Shown: positions 1 through 10,325, numbered from the stretch's first letter. The stretch is 64,000 nucleotides of DNA from Polaribacter sp. ALD11 (GCF_002831685.1 NZ_CP025119.1:345001-409000); one strand, 5' to 3'. The notes: a model not told the origin generated them from the letters alone. Numbers and translations: made by a program.

Positions 1-1628
1 TTAATACGTAAAAAACCAGCAGCTTGTTCAAAGGCTTTTCCGCCCAAACGCGGCACTTTTTTAATGGCAGTTCTAGAGGTAAAAGAACCGTTTTCATTTC
101 GATAATTCACTATATTTTCTGCAATTTTTGGTCCAATTCCAGAAACATAACTCAATAAAGATTCACTTGCTGTATTTATGTTTACACCAACCGTATTTAC
201 ACAGCTTTCTACAACGGTATCTAAAGATTTTTTCAGTTTAGTTTGATCTACATCATGCTGATATTGGCCAACCCCAATCGATTTTGCATCAATCTTTACC
301 AATTCTGCCAATGGATCTGCCAATCTTCTTCCAATAGAAACAGAACCACGAACAGTAACATCATAATTAGGAAATTCATCTCGTGCAATTTTAGAAGCCG
401 AATAAATAGATGCGCCAGCTTCACTCACCACAAAAACTTCAACATCATTTTTAAACTGAATTTTCTTTACTAACTGTTCGGTTTCTCTTGATGCTGTTCC
501 GTTTCCAATAGCAATGGCTTCAATTTTATAAGCATCAACTAAAGAACTAATTTTTTTAATGGCTTCTATAGATTGATTTTGTGGCGCATGCGGATAAATA
601 TTCTCGTTATGGACTAAATCTCCTTGTTCATTTAAACAAACCACTTTACAACCAGATCTAAAACCAGGGTCGATTGCTAAAATTCTTTTTTCACCTAAAG
701 GAGCGCCTAATAATAATTGTTGTAAGTTTTTTGCAAAAACAGTAATTGCAGCTTCATCCGCTTTTTCTTTTGCAATAGACATTGCTTCGTTAGATAACGA
801 AGGAAATAGCAAACGTTTATAAGCATCTGCAATTGCCAATTGGAGTTGTTCTGAACATTCGTTTTGAGAACGAATAATCCGCTCTTCCATTTTTTGAAGT
901 GCTCTTTCTTTGTCAATTTCTATTTTAACACGAATAAAACCTTCGTTTTCTGCTCTTAAAATAGCTAATAATCTGTGTGATGGAATTTTACTTAAAGATT
1001 CGTTCCAATCAAAATAATCTTTAAATTTTTGCGCTTTCTCATCATCAGCTTTTGCTTTAATAATTTTAGATGAAATTGTTGAATGACGTTCTAATTCTCG
1101 TCTTAAATTAGTTCTAATATCTGTACGTTCATTAATCCATTCTGCAATTATAAAACGAGCACCTTCTAAAGCATCTTCAATGGTTTCAACTTCGTTGGAT
1201 GTGTATTTAGAAGCTGTATGTTCTAAGTCGTTTACTCGTTGACTCATTATCATTTTTGCCAACGGTTCTAAGCCTTGTAAACGTGCAGTTTCTGCTTTGG
1301 TTTTACGCTTTTTCTTAAAAGGTAAATACAAATCTTCAAGAGCAATTAAATGGCTAGCAGTCGTTACTTTCTGTGCTAATTCGGTTGTTAAAACATTTTG
1401 TTCTTCTAAAGCTTTTAAAATAGCTTTTTTACGTTTTTCTAAGACTTCAAAAACTTCTTTAAATTTAACGATTTCTCCAATTTCTACTTCATCTAAATTA
1501 CCTGTCATTTCTTTTCGATATCTAGATATAAAAGGAATTGTAGCATCTTCATTTAATAAAGAAATAGTATTTTCTACAGATTTAGATGAAAGTTGTGTTT
1601 GCTGAATTATATATTGAAGGATTTGCAT
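1..1628 (-). CDS. tex: Tex family RNA-binding transcription accessory protein (3' end outside window)
   Basis: Reading down from an ATG at 1628, an open frame of about 542 codons continues without a stop to the left edge, so the C-terminal part is missing. Seen: an N-terminal helical region (MQILQYIIQQTQLSSKSVEN), the segment LYLPFKKKRKTKAETA, a YqgF-like domain with ILAIDPGFRSGCKVV, and a helix-hairpin-helix segment with LLSYVSGIGPKIAENIVNYR near the edge. This order is that of Tex. The S1 RNA-binding domain expected at the C-terminus would lie beyond base 1. Tex proteins bind nucleic acid and affect transcription and ribosome function; the exact role here is inferred from family. A strong terminator of the upstream acetyltransferase separates it from that gene, so it probably has its own promoter. 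Confidence 0.93.
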   Translation of the reverse strand, partial: MQILQYIIQQTQLSSKSVENTISLLNEDATIPFISRYRKEMTGNLDEVEIGEIVKFKEVFEVLEKRKKAILKALEEQNVLTTELAQKVTTASHLIALEDLYLPFKKKRKTKAETARLQGLEPLAKMIMSQRVNDLEHTASKYTSNEVETIEDALEGARFIIAEWINERTDIRTNLRRELERHSTISSKIIKAKADDEKAQKFKDYFDWNESLSKIPSHRLLAILRAENEGFIRVKIEIDKERALQKMEERIIRSQNECSEQLQLAIADAYKRLLFPSLSNEAMSIAKEKADEAAITVFAKNLQQLLLGAPLGEKRILAIDPGFRSGCKVVCLNEQGDLVHNENIYPHAPQNQSIEAIKKISSLVDAYKIEAIAIGNGTASRETEQLVKKIQFKNDVEVFVVSEAGASIYSASKIARDEFPNYDVTVRGSVSIGRRLADPLAELVKIDAKSIGVGQYQHDVDQTKLKKSLDTVVESCVNTVGVNINTASESLLSYVSGIGPKIAENIVNYRNENGSFTSRTAIKKVPRLGGKAFEQAAGFLRI

Positions 1629-1650
1629 TTTTCCGATTGAATTTTGAGGA

Positions 1651-1685
1651 ATAAAAAAACCTCATAAAAATGAATTTATGAGGTT
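1651..1685 (-). terminator. Rho-independent terminator after the GNAT gene
   Basis: A perfect 11-bp stem (1658-1668 with 1675-1685) around a 6-base loop is followed on the minus strand by a run of seven T. It lies between the acetyltransferase stop and the tex start and points the same way as both genes. Confidence 0.85.
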
Positions 1686-1711
1686 GTAAATATAGTTTTT
1701 AAATTGAATTT

Positions 1712-2224
1712 TTACACAATTACTTTTTCAAAAGCTAATCTCTTGGCGTTGTAATTGGTATAAATAATTCCACAATATTTGTAGCCTAATTTTTTTAGTA
1801 AAGATTGCATTCCTGTATTTTCTTCATGCGTATCAATCTTTAAGCTTTTAATCTTTTTTTCTAGTAATTGTAAATGAAATTCATGAAACATAAAAGTAGC
1901 CAAACCAAATTTTCGAAACTCCTTTTTAATAGCCATTCTATGAATTACTCCGTAAACTTCAGTTTCATCAACAATCCAATTTCCTTCAATAACTTTATAT
2001 GTTGGTTCTGGGTTTGATGTAAACATAGAAGTTGCCATTATCTGATTTTCATCATTTACAACAACATAGCTTTCTCCTTTTAAAACATCATTTTCTACTT
2101 GTTCAGTATTCGGATAGCCGTTTTGCCATTGATCGATTTCTTGAGAAGCTAAAAATTGTTTTGCCTCTTCAATAATTTCCATGATTTTGGAAATGTCTTC
2201 AATTTTAGAAAGTCTTATTTTCAT
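1712..2224 (-). CDS. GNAT family N-acetyltransferase
   Basis: This 170-residue protein has the usual length of a single-domain GCN5-related acetyltransferase. It begins MKIRLSKIEDISKIMEII and has the acetyl-CoA loop in IHRMAIKKEFRKFGLATFMF (around residues 94-113), followed by an IDTHEENTGMQSLLKKLGY segment typical of the last strand and helix of the fold. The acceptor substrate cannot be told from sequence. It is bracketed by two minus-strand terminators, so it is probably a single-gene unit. Confidence 0.85.
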   Translation of the reverse strand: MKIRLSKIEDISKIMEIIEEAKQFLASQEIDQWQNGYPNTEQVENDVLKGESYVVVNDENQIMATSMFTSNPEPTYKVIEGNWIVDETEVYGVIHRMAIKKEFRKFGLATFMFHEFHLQLLEKKIKSLKIDTHEENTGMQSLLKKLGYKYCGIIYTNYNAKRLAFEKVIV

Positions 2225-2240
2225 ATAAATTTAATGTATA

Positions 2241-2278
2241 AAAAAACCACGAATTCATTTTAATTTATGAATTCGTGG
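2241..2278 (-). terminator. Rho-independent terminator after lysA
   Basis: A perfect 12-bp stem (2247-2258 with 2267-2278) has an 8-base loop and is followed on the minus strand by six T. It lies between lysA and the acetyltransferase gene. Confidence 0.85.
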
Positions 2279-2304
2279 CTAAAATAATTTATTTTAAGAA
2301 GTTA

Positions 2305-3549
2305 CTACGCTGTAACTTTGCCTTTTTTAGTTTTCTTTTCTGATGTAAAGTCAATAATTTCTTGATTGTGTAAAATATCTTGTAACGTTTGTCCTTTTCT
2401 AATTAAGTAATCTTTTCCTTTGTGTACCATAACTTCTGGTGGTAAAAATCGAGAGTTGTAATTTGAAGCCATAGAAAAACAATAGGCGCCTGCATTGTGA
2501 AAACACAAAATATCTTCTTCAGAGATTTCTGCAATTCTTCTATTAGAACCAAAAGTATCTGTTTCACAAATGTATCCTACCACAGAATAGTATCTGTCTC
2601 TTCCTGTTGGATTAGAAATATTTGTAATGTGATGATAAGAATCATACATCATTGGTCTTACTAAGTGATTAAAACCAGAATCTATGTGTGCAAAAACAGT
2701 AGAAGTTGTTTGTTTTACAACATTTACTTTGGCTAAGAAAACACCTGCTTCAGAAACTAAAAATTTTCCAGGTTCAAACATTAAGGTAATGTCTTTTCCG
2801 TATTCTACACAGAATTCATTAAACCTTTCTGACAATTGTAGGCCCAATTGCTCGATATCTGTAGAAATGTCTCCTTCTTTATACGGAACTTTAAATCCGC
2901 TTCCGAAATCGATAAAATCGATATTTTCAAATTGTTTAGCAACATCAAATAAGATTTCTGTAGCACGTAAAAAAGTATCGATATCTAAAATATCTGACCC
3001 AGTATGCATGTGGATTCCGTTGATATTCATTCCTGTATTTTCTACCACACGTTTAATATGCGGAACTTGGTGAATCGATATTCCGAATTTAGAATCGATA
3101 TGGCCTACCGATATTTTAGAATTTCCACCTGCCATAATATGTGGATTTATACGCACACAAACAGGAATTTCTGGATGTTTTTGTCCGAATAACTCTAAAA
3201 TAGAAAGATTATCAATATTAATTTGAACTCCTAATTTAGCAACTTCTTCAATCTCTTTTAAAGAAACACCATTGGGCGTATAGATTATTTTTTTAGGATC
3301 GATTCCTGTAGTTAAGCCCAAATGAACCTCTTGAATAGAAACGGTATCTAAACCTGCACCAATATTCTTAAAAAACTTTAAAATATTGATATTTGAAAGT
3401 GCTTTTACGGCATAATTCAATTTTAAATGTTTAACGCTACTAAAAGCATTTGTTAACCTGTTGTATTGCGATTCGATTTTATCGGTATCGTAAACATATA
3501 AAGGACTTCCGTATTTATTTGCTAATTCTAAAAGTTGTGCTCTTTCCAC
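2305..3549 (-). CDS. lysA: Diaminopimelate decarboxylase
   Basis: LysA removes CO2 from meso-diaminopimelate to give L-lysine, the last step of lysine synthesis, in the cytoplasm. The 414-residue protein is a fold-type III PLP enzyme. The PLP lysine is K49 in LNYAVKA; HMHTGSDI and FIDFGSGFKVPY form the phosphate-binding side of the barrel; the C-terminal domain carries GYICETDTFG with the active-site Cys contributed to the dimer partner. The Lys-rich tail (SEKKTKKGKVTA) is an unremarkable extension. It is transcribed away from parE and is monocistronic by its terminator. Confidence 0.95.
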   Translation of the reverse strand: MERAQLLELANKYGSPLYVYDTDKIESQYNRLTNAFSSVKHLKLNYAVKALSNINILKFFKNIGAGLDTVSIQEVHLGLTTGIDPKKIIYTPNGVSLKEIEEVAKLGVQINIDNLSILELFGQKHPEIPVCVRINPHIMAGGNSKISVGHIDSKFGISIHQVPHIKRVVENTGMNINGIHMHTGSDILDIDTFLRATEILFDVAKQFENIDFIDFGSGFKVPYKEGDISTDIEQLGLQLSERFNEFCVEYGKDITLMFEPGKFLVSEAGVFLAKVNVVKQTTSTVFAHIDSGFNHLVRPMMYDSYHHITNISNPTGRDRYYSVVGYICETDTFGSNRRIAEISEEDILCFHNAGAYCFSMASNYNSRFLPPEVMVHKGKDYLIRKGQTLQDILHNQEIIDFTSEKKTKKGKVTA

Positions 3550-3708
3550 GATGATTCTAATTTATTTCTGTCAAAAGTAATTAAATTGTTTAATATATTT
3601 TGATTTGTTTAAAAATATAACATATTGTTTTATTTTGTGATTTTTACATCGGTATTTACCATAAAAAATCGTTGAAATCATGTTGATAACTAATTAACTA
3701 AGGTGTTT

Positions 3709-3716
3709 TATTTTTG
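3709..3716 (+). promoter_or_regulatory. Bacteroidetes -7 promoter element upstream of parE
   Basis: The octamer TATTTTTG matches the Bacteroidetes -7 consensus TAnnTTTG. It predicts a start near 3720 and a leader of about 50 bases before the parE ATG. A TTG about 23 bp upstream could serve as the -33 element. Confidence 0.55.
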
Positions 3717-3770
3717 CTGGTTTAATGTTATTTTAGCAAGGCTTCAAACCTAACAACAGTAAGACATTTC

Positions 3771-5633
3771 ATGAGTCAAGAAACAAAATATACGGAAGAT
3801 AATATCAGGTCTTTAGATTGGAAAGAGCATATAAGAATGCGTCCGGGAATGTACATTGGTAAACTAGGAGATGGTTCTTCTGCAGATGATGGAATTTACA
3901 TTCTTGTAAAGGAAGTTTTAGACAATTCTATTGACGAATACGTGATGGGAGCTGGAAAAAACATAGAAATCTCTATTCATGGAAGTAAGGTAACGGTTAG
4001 AGATTACGGACGAGGAATTCCTTTAGGGAAAGTAGTTGATGTGGTTTCTAAAATGAATACTGGTGGTAAATACGACTCTAAAGCATTTAAAAAATCGGTT
4101 GGTTTAAACGGAGTTGGTACAAAAGCAGTAAATGCACTTTCATCATTTTTTAGAGTTGAATCTTCGCGTGATGGAAAATCTGCTTCTGCAGAATTTAGCC
4201 AAGGAAATTTAGAAAATCAAGAATTTTTAGAAGAAACCTCGCGCAGAAAAGGAACCAAAGTTTCGTTTGTGCCAGATGAAGAAATCTTTAAGAAATATAA
4301 ATATAGAAATGAGTATGTAGCAAAAATGCTGAAGAATTATGTGTATTTAAACCCAGGTTTAACCATAATTTTTAACGGTGAAAAGTTTTTTTCTGAAAAT
4401 GGACTGAAAGATTTATTGGAAGATAACAACAACAAAGAAGACATGTTGTATCCAATAATTCACTTAAAAGGTGATGACATCGAAGTTGCTATTACACACA
4501 GTAAAACGCAATATTCAGAAGAATATCATTCTTTTGTAAACGGACAACATACCACACAAGGGGGAACACACCAAGCGGCATTTAGAGAAGCAATTGTAAA
4601 AACTATTCGAGAATTTTACGGTAAGAATTTTGAAGCATCAGATATTCGTAAATCCATTATTTCTGCCATTGCTATAAAAGTAATGGAGCCTATTTTTGAA
4701 AGTCAGACCAAAACAAAATTGGGTTCTACAGATATGGGAGGCGATTTACCAACGGTTAGAACGTATATTAATGATTTTCTTAAAACCAAGCTAGACAATT
4801 ACCTGCATAAGAATACGGAAGTTGCAGATAAACTTCAACGTAAAATAATTCAGGCAGAAAAAGAACGTAAAGAACTTTCTGGAATTCGAAAGTTAGCAAA
4901 AGACAGAGCAAAGAAATCTAGTTTACATAATAAAAAATTACGCGATTGTAGAATTCATTTAGGAGATATTAAAAAAGAAAATTACCTAGAAACTACTTTG
5001 TTTATCACAGAGGGAGATTCTGCATCTGGTTCTATTACAAAATCGAGAAACGTAAATACACAAGCCGTTTTTAGTTTAAAAGGGAAGCCTTTAAATTCTT
5101 ACGGGTTGAGTAAGAAAATTGTGTACGAAAATGAAGAATTTAATTTATTACAAGCTGCTTTAAATATAGAAGATGGTTTAGAAGAATTGCGTTACAACAA
5201 CATTGTAATTGCAACAGATGCCGATGTCGATGGAATGCACATTCGTTTGCTATTGATTACTTTTTTCTTACAATTTTTTCCTGAATTGATCAAAGAAGGA
5301 CATTTATACATCTTAGAAACGCCGTTATTTAGAGTAAGAAATAAGAAACAAACATTTTACTGTTATTCTCAAGAAGAAAAACAAGAAGCAATAGGTAAAT
5401 TAAGAGGAAAGCCAGAAATAACTCGATTTAAAGGTTTGGGAGAGATTTCGCCAAATGAGTTTGTTCATTTTATTGGAGATGACATTCGTTTAGATCCTGT
5501 AATGTTAGACAAAGAGATGTCTATTGAGCAAATGTTAGAGTTCTATATGGGAAAAAATACACCCGATAGACAGAAATTTATTATTGAAAATTTAAAAGTT
5601 GAGTTGGATACTCTAGAAGATGAAGAAATTTAA
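3771..5633 (+). CDS. parE: DNA topoisomerase IV subunit B
   Basis: This is the ATPase subunit of topoisomerase IV, which unlinks daughter chromosomes. The 620-residue protein shows the GHKL ATPase motifs ([37 protein letters not shown]), a transducer domain, and a TOPRIM domain with TEGDSASGS (about 420) and [12 protein letters not shown]. The length and the pairing with a ParC/GyrA homologue two genes on argue for ParE and not GyrB. The stop overlaps the next small gene by 14 bp, suggesting translational coupling. Confidence 0.93.
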   Translation: MSQETKYTEDNIRSLDWKEHIRMRPGMYIGKLGDGSSADDGIYILVKEVLDNSIDEYVMGAGKNIEISIHGSKVTVRDYGRGIPLGKVVDVVSKMNTGGKYDSKAFKKSVGLNGVGTKAVNALSSFFRVESSRDGKSASAEFSQGNLENQEFLEETSRRKGTKVSFVPDEEIFKKYKYRNEYVAKMLKNYVYLNPGLTIIFNGEKFFSENGLKDLLEDNNNKEDMLYPIIHLKGDDIEVAITHSKTQYSEEYHSFVNGQHTTQGGTHQAAFREAIVKTIREFYGKNFEASDIRKSIISAIAIKVMEPIFESQTKTKLGSTDMGGDLPTVRTYINDFLKTKLDNYLHKNTEVADKLQRKIIQAEKERKELSGIRKLAKDRAKKSSLHNKKLRDCRIHLGDIKKENYLETTLFITEGDSASGSITKSRNVNTQAVFSLKGKPLNSYGLSKKIVYENEEFNLLQAALNIEDGLEELRYNNIVIATDADVDGMHIRLLLITFFLQFFPELIKEGHLYILETPLFRVRNKKQTFYCYSQEEKQEAIGKLRGKPEITRFKGLGEISPNEFVHFIGDDIRLDPVMLDKEMSIEQMLEFYMGKNTPDRQKFIIENLKVELDTLEDEEI

Positions 5634-5820
5634 TAAAAGAGTAATTAAGAATATTCTAACGGTAGTGTTTGCAGTGCTATTCATTTTTTGCTTGTCTTTA
5701 ATAGATTGGAATAATTTAGGAAGTAAAAATAATTCTGGAGCTTTTTTTGGAGTTTTATCTGCTGTATTGTTTATCATTTCAATGCAAGTTAAAAATAAAG
5801 AATCTAAGAAAGATAATTAA
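5620..5820 (+). CDS. Small two-helix membrane protein
   Basis: This 66-residue protein starts 14 bp before the parE stop. It has a basic N-terminus ([11 protein letters not shown]) and two hydrophobic stretches, about 10-27 and 42-56, separated by a polar loop, and ends in a charged KNKESKKDN tail. This fits two membrane helices with both ends in the cytoplasm. I do not recognise a family. Its place between parE and parC, and the overlap, support translation, but nothing shows a link to topoisomerase function. Confidence 0.6.
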   Translation: MKKFNKRVIKNILTVVFAVLFIFCLSLIDWNNLGSKNNSGAFFGVLSAVLFIISMQVKNKESKKDN

Positions 5821-5837
5821 TATAGTTGGCAAGTGTT

Positions 5838-5930
5838 TGCGTTAGGGATTGAAGTGGCATCCTTTTTTTATTTCGATTTTTATCGAGATAAAAAAAGATA
5901 TAACGTAAAGCCCGACCTTTGGTAACGCCC
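5838..5930. repeat. Flavobacterial intergenic palindromic repeat, copy 1
   Basis: This element of about 93 bp starts GCGTTAGGGATTGAAGTGG, has a central hairpin (TTTTTTTAT...ATAAAAAAA) and ends AAAGCCCG...GTAACGCCC. A second copy lies in inverted orientation at 60768-60845. The ends are conserved while the hairpin differs, as expected for a dispersed REP/MITE-like intergenic element. Similar sequences are, to my knowledge, common between genes in Flavobacteriaceae. Confidence 0.7.
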
Positions 5931-6009
5931 AATAAAAGAGCATTATTACAGTGTTTTTATTAGAAAATACAAATTAACAGTTAAACGATTAAACAGTTAA
6001 CGTTTAAAA

Positions 6010-8754
6010 ATGAGTGAAGAAATAAACGACAACGAGCACGAGCACGAAGAAGAATTATCAAATCTAGAAAGTCAATCAGATTCTGTAGAGAATCAGGCGG
6101 ATTCCGTCGAAACCATTACCAAGATTACAGGAATGTACAAGGAATGGTTTTTGGATTATGCTTCGTATGTAATTTTAGAAAGAGCAGTTCCGTCTTTAGA
6201 AGACGGATTAAAACCTGTACAGCGTAGAATTATGCATTCTATGAAAGATTTAGATGATGGGCGTTACAATAAAGTAGCGAATATTGTTGGTCATACAATG
6301 CAATATCACCCACATGGTGATGCTTCTATTGCAGATGCTATGGTGCAAATTGGTCAGAAAGAATTGCTTATTGATATGCAAGGAAACTGGGGTAATATTC
6401 TTACTGGAGATAGAGCAGCAGCATCTAGATATATTGAAGCTCGTTTGTCTAAGTTTGCTTTAGACGTAGTTTTTAATCCGAAAACTACAGATTGGAAAAT
6501 GTCTTATGATGGTAGAAGGAAAGAGCCGATAGATTTACCGGTAAAGTTTCCGCTATTACTAGCACAAGGAGCAGAAGGAATTGCTGTAGGTTTATCAACC
6601 AAAATACTACCGCATAACTTTATTGAATTGATTGATGCTTCTATAAAATATTTAAAGGGAAGAAGTTTTAGAATATTACCAGACTTTATAACAGGAGGAG
6701 TTGCAGATTTTACCAATTACAATGATGGTAAACGTGGGGGAAAGGTGAGGGTTCGTGCAAAAATTGCACAATTAGATAAAAAGACATTAGTTATTAATGA
6801 AATTCCGTTTGGTACTACAACTACATCTTTAATTGATAGTATTATAAAGGCCAATGAAAAAGGGAAAATCAAGATTAAAAAAATTGAAGATAATACCGCT
6901 GCAGAGGTAGAAATTTTGGTGCATTTGCCACCAAATGTTTCACCAGATAAAACTATTGATGCGCTGTATGCTTTTACAAATTGTGAAAACTCTATTTCAC
7001 CTTTGTGTTGTACTATCGAAAATAATAAACCTGTTTTTATCGGTGTTTCTGAAATGTTAAAACATTCAACAGATTTAACGGTAGATTTGTTAAAGAAAGA
7101 ATTAGAAATTCAATTAAATGAGTTAGAAGAACAATGGCACTTTTCATCTTTAGAGCGCATTTTTATAGAAAATAGAATCTATCGAGATATTGAAGAGGAA
7201 GAAACTTGGGAAGGCGTAATTGAAGCGATTGATAAAGGTTTACAGCCTCATATAAAACATTTAAAACGTCCAATAACGGTAGAAGACATTACGCGCTTAA
7301 CGGAAATTCGTATTAAGAAAATATCAAAATTTGATATTGACAAAGCAAAACAATTTATAGAAGGTTTAGAAGATAAAATTGCAGTAGTAAAAGATCATTT
7401 GGCAAACTTAATTGTGTATGCAATTGATTATTTTAAACGCTTAAAAGAAACCTACGGAAAAGACAAAGAGCGCAAAACAGAAATTAGAGTTTTTGATGAT
7501 ATTGTAGCCTCTAAAGTGGCAATGAATAACGCAAAACTCTATGTAAATAGAGAAGAGGGCTTTATAGGAACTTCACTTAAAAGAGACGAGTTTGTAACAG
7601 ATTGTTCTGATATTGATGATATTATTATCTTTAGAAAAGATGGTGTTATGATGGTAACAAAGGTAGATTCTAAAACCTTTGTTGGTAAAGATGTTCTGTA
7701 TGTTGCTGTCTTTAAAAAGAAAGACAACAGAACGGTTTACAATTTTATGTACAGAGATGGCGTAAAGGGACCTTCTTACATGAAACGTTTTAATGTGACG
7801 TCTGTTACCCGAGACAAGGAGTACGATTTAACAAACGGGAACAAAGGGTCTGTTGTCCATTATTTTACAGCAAATTTAAATGGAGAAGCTGAAGTTGTGA
7901 CGGTTAATTTACGTGCTGTTGGAGGCATTAAAAAATTGAAATGGGATATTGATTTTGCCGATTTAGCTATAAAAGGAAGAGCTGTAAGAGGAAACATAAT
8001 TACTAAATATACGATTAAGAGTATCGACTTTAAATCTGAAGGAGTTTCTACCTTAAAACCACGTAAAATTTGGTTTGATGATACAGTGCAACGTTTAAAT
8101 GTTGATGATAGAGGAGAATTGTTAGGTGAATTTAGAGCAGAAGATAAATTATTAATTGTTACGCAAAGTGGAAAAGCAAAAGCGGTAAAACCAAATTTAA
8201 CAATGCATTTTGATAATGATGTAATTGTATTAGAAAAATGGAAACCAAATAAACCAATTTCTGCTATTTATTTTGATGGAGAGAAAGAGCGTTACTATAT
8301 AAAACGTTTTTTAATTGAAACAACAGAAAAGGAAGAGATTTTTATTTCAGAGCATCCAAAATCTCAATTAGAAATTATTGCTACAGATTATAGACCAATG
8401 GCTGAAGTTGTCTATTCTAAAAGAAATTTAGAAAATGAAGAAGTTAATTTTGAAGAATTTATAGCTATTAAAGGAATTAAAGCCCAAGGAAACCAATTAA
8501 CAATAGAGAAAATAAAACAAGTAAATTTATTAGATTCTTTACCTTTTGAAGAGCCAGAGGAGGTTATTACTGAAGAAATAGAAGTTATAGATGATAGTTT
8601 ACCAATTGAAATTCCGGAAATAGAAACTAAAAAACCTGTTTTAGAAGAACTTTCTGCAGAAGAGAAAGCAAAGGTTGCTTTGCAGAAATCGATAGCAAGA
8701 AAAAAAGAAGAACAGAAGAGAATAGATGATGAGAATCAGACAAAATTATTTTAA
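6010..8754 (+). CDS. parC: DNA topoisomerase IV subunit A
   Basis: This is the DNA-cleaving subunit of topoisomerase IV. The 914-residue protein has an acidic N-terminal extension of about 35 residues, then the breakage-reunion domain with GLKPVQRRIMHSM, HPHGDASIADAM and the catalytic Tyr141 in AASRYIEARL. The C-terminal half has the beta-pinwheel-like region and ends in a Glu/Lys-rich tail (EELSAEEKAKVALQKS). At the position equivalent to the quinolone-target Ser80 of E. coli ParC the alignment HPHGDS/HPHGDA gives Ala105. It follows parE and the small membrane gene, with a repeat element in the 189-bp gap. Confidence 0.92.
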   Translation: MSEEINDNEHEHEEELSNLESQSDSVENQADSVETITKITGMYKEWFLDYASYVILERAVPSLEDGLKPVQRRIMHSMKDLDDGRYNKVANIVGHTMQYHPHGDASIADAMVQIGQKELLIDMQGNWGNILTGDRAAASRYIEARLSKFALDVVFNPKTTDWKMSYDGRRKEPIDLPVKFPLLLAQGAEGIAVGLSTKILPHNFIELIDASIKYLKGRSFRILPDFITGGVADFTNYNDGKRGGKVRVRAKIAQLDKKTLVINEIPFGTTTTSLIDSIIKANEKGKIKIKKIEDNTAAEVEILVHLPPNVSPDKTIDALYAFTNCENSISPLCCTIENNKPVFIGVSEMLKHSTDLTVDLLKKELEIQLNELEEQWHFSSLERIFIENRIYRDIEEEETWEGVIEAIDKGLQPHIKHLKRPITVEDITRLTEIRIKKISKFDIDKAKQFIEGLEDKIAVVKDHLANLIVYAIDYFKRLKETYGKDKERKTEIRVFDDIVASKVAMNNAKLYVNREEGFIGTSLKRDEFVTDCSDIDDIIIFRKDGVMMVTKVDSKTFVGKDVLYVAVFKKKDNRTVYNFMYRDGVKGPSYMKRFNVTSVTRDKEYDLTNGNKGSVVHYFTANLNGEAEVVTVNLRAVGGIKKLKWDIDFADLAIKGRAVRGNIITKYTIKSIDFKSEGVSTLKPRKIWFDDTVQRLNVDDRGELLGEFRAEDKLLIVTQSGKAKAVKPNLTMHFDNDVIVLEKWKPNKPISAIYFDGEKERYYIKRFLIETTEKEEIFISEHPKSQLEIIATDYRPMAEVVYSKRNLENEEVNFEEFIAIKGIKAQGNQLTIEKIKQVNLLDSLPFEEPEEVITEEIEVIDDSLPIEIPEIETKKPVLEELSAEEKAKVALQKSIARKKEEQKRIDDENQTKLF

Positions 8755-8800
8755 GAAATGCGAAGCTTTCTTTTTTTAAACACCAATAGATAGAGAAAAG

Positions 8801-10126
8801 TTGAAACATACATTAATTTATATTTTTTTCATATTATTTGTTAGTTTGAGTTTTTCTCAAACAAGAATTACTTATTTCCATGATTTAAAAAAAGAAGTAA
8901 GTATTAGTAATATAGAAACTATACAATTAAAAAGTTATGAAAGATTAATTAATAAAGGATTAGATAATGGCATTTTTTGGTTTAAAATAGAAAAATTTAA
9001 AGACAAAGATGAAAGTTTTATAGTACAAATTTTAAATGATCAAATACGGAACACGCAAGCTTATCAAAATAAAAAGGAATTAGATATTTTAAAAGGAGAG
9101 CGCTATTCATCGTATGCAGTAACTTTTAAGAATCCTATTTTTTTAAAAGTAGATACTTCTCGAGAAGCACTAATCCCTATTAATGTTATATCTCACTCTA
9201 CTTTTTTTAAAGCGGAAAAAAAAGATCTATTATTTATTGGCTTTTACAATGGTTGTGCTTTTATAGTCATTCTTATAAATATTTTTTATTTTATTAATTT
9301 TAAAGATGATATTTTTATTTATTACAGCTTGTTTCTATTGAGTGTTACTTCTTCGCTTTTTATAAGTGATGGTATGCTATATTTTTTTAATTTTTCAAAA
9401 AATGTGATTAATAATTTATACGTTATCATCCATTTTTTTGTTTTTATTTTTTCATTTTTATTTTCGAAAAATTACTTACAAGCAGGTAGTTATTTTTCTA
9501 AAGTGAATTATGTAGGGTGGTTTATACTGGTATTAGTTGCTATCTTTTTTTGTTTATATATAGTTACTGATATTTTTCTGTTTTTTGTAATAATGGAGCT
9601 TTTAGGCTTTTCTTTATTATTATTTTGTTGGTTCTTAGGTGTTTTGTTATTTAGAAAAAACATTTACACCAAAATTTTTGTTATCGGTTATTTTTTTATT
9701 TTAATGTTATCAATTAATTTCTTTATTTTAAAGCTTTTTGGCTTTAGTTCTTTTTATATAAGCGCTAAGGTTTTAAAACTTGGTGGTTTTTTTGAAATGA
9801 TTTTACTTTCATTTGCTGTTGTTTACAGAATGCGAATACTAAAAAATGAAAACTTATTAATGACAAGTGAAATTATTGCTTATTCTAAAGAAGTAGTGTT
9901 ATTGTCAGAGGCACTTAAAAAAACTAACAAAACAGAAAAGCATCATCTAAAAGAAGCTAATTTAAGTTTCAGAGAGTTAGAAATATTTAATTTTATAATT
10001 GGGGGTATTACTAATAAAGAAATTGCAGTAAAATTGAATATTTCTGTAAATACAGTAAAATTTCATGTGAAAAATATTTATGAAAAATTAAATATAAAAA
10101 GTAGGAAAGAAGCTTTAGCTATCTAA
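8801..10126 (+). CDS. Membrane-bound LuxR-type regulator (7TM sensor with HTH)
   Basis: The 441-residue protein has a signal peptide (about 1-19, ending SFSQ), a periplasmic domain to about residue 135, seven or so hydrophobic helices between 140 and 335, a short coiled segment, and a C-terminal LuxR/GerE HTH (LSFRELEIFNFIIGGITNKE, then NISVNTVKFHVKNIYEKL). This is the 7TMR-DISM layout with a DNA-binding output, so it should bind DNA while anchored in the membrane; the ligand is unknown. The start is a TTG at 8801: an in-frame stop lies at 8777, no ATG follows it, and the TTG gives a complete signal peptide. Confidence 0.8.
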   Translation: MKHTLIYIFFILFVSLSFSQTRITYFHDLKKEVSISNIETIQLKSYERLINKGLDNGIFWFKIEKFKDKDESFIVQILNDQIRNTQAYQNKKELDILKGERYSSYAVTFKNPIFLKVDTSREALIPINVISHSTFFKAEKKDLLFIGFYNGCAFIVILINIFYFINFKDDIFIYYSLFLLSVTSSLFISDGMLYFFNFSKNVINNLYVIIHFFVFIFSFLFSKNYLQAGSYFSKVNYVGWFILVLVAIFFCLYIVTDIFLFFVIMELLGFSLLLFCWFLGVLLFRKNIYTKIFVIGYFFILMLSINFFILKLFGFSSFYISAKVLKLGGFFEMILLSFAVVYRMRILKNENLLMTSEIIAYSKEVVLLSEALKKTNKTEKHHLKEANLSFRELEIFNFIIGGITNKEIAVKLNISVNTVKFHVKNIYEKLNIKSRKEALAI

Positions 10127-10256
10127 AATACCTTAAAAATCTGATTTTCATAAAGAAAACTACCCAAAAACTACCTTAAAAAAAACAATTTATTAAAGAG
10201 TTTAAATATTATTTATCTATATTTAATTGTTATTATTTCCCCCAAATTTTAGACAG

Positions 10257-10289
10257 AAAACCTTCAGTTAAATCTTGAAGGTTTTTTTA
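10257..10289. terminator. Terminator between convergent genes
   Basis: A 10-bp stem (10257-10266 with 10276-10285) has a 9-base loop. T-rich sequence follows on the plus strand and an A run on the other side, so it could serve both the LuxR-type gene and the convergent adenosyltransferase-like gene. The rest of the 199-bp gap shows nothing else. Confidence 0.8.
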
Positions 10290-10325
10290 TTTCATTTTTT
10301 AAGATTAATTCTATTTCATGAGAAA

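Noticed and set aside
1297..1605. A 102-codon plus-strand frame.
   Set aside because: It is antisense to tex, which has clear Tex motifs across the same bases.
2684..3073. A 129-codon plus-strand frame.
   Set aside because: It is antisense to lysA and has no motif of its own.
5941..6009. TTAAC-rich tract before parC as a regulatory array.
   Set aside because: The words ACAGTTAAAC, ATTAAACAGTTAAC repeat loosely, but such tracts are common in AT-rich flavobacterial spacers and no clear operator geometry is present.
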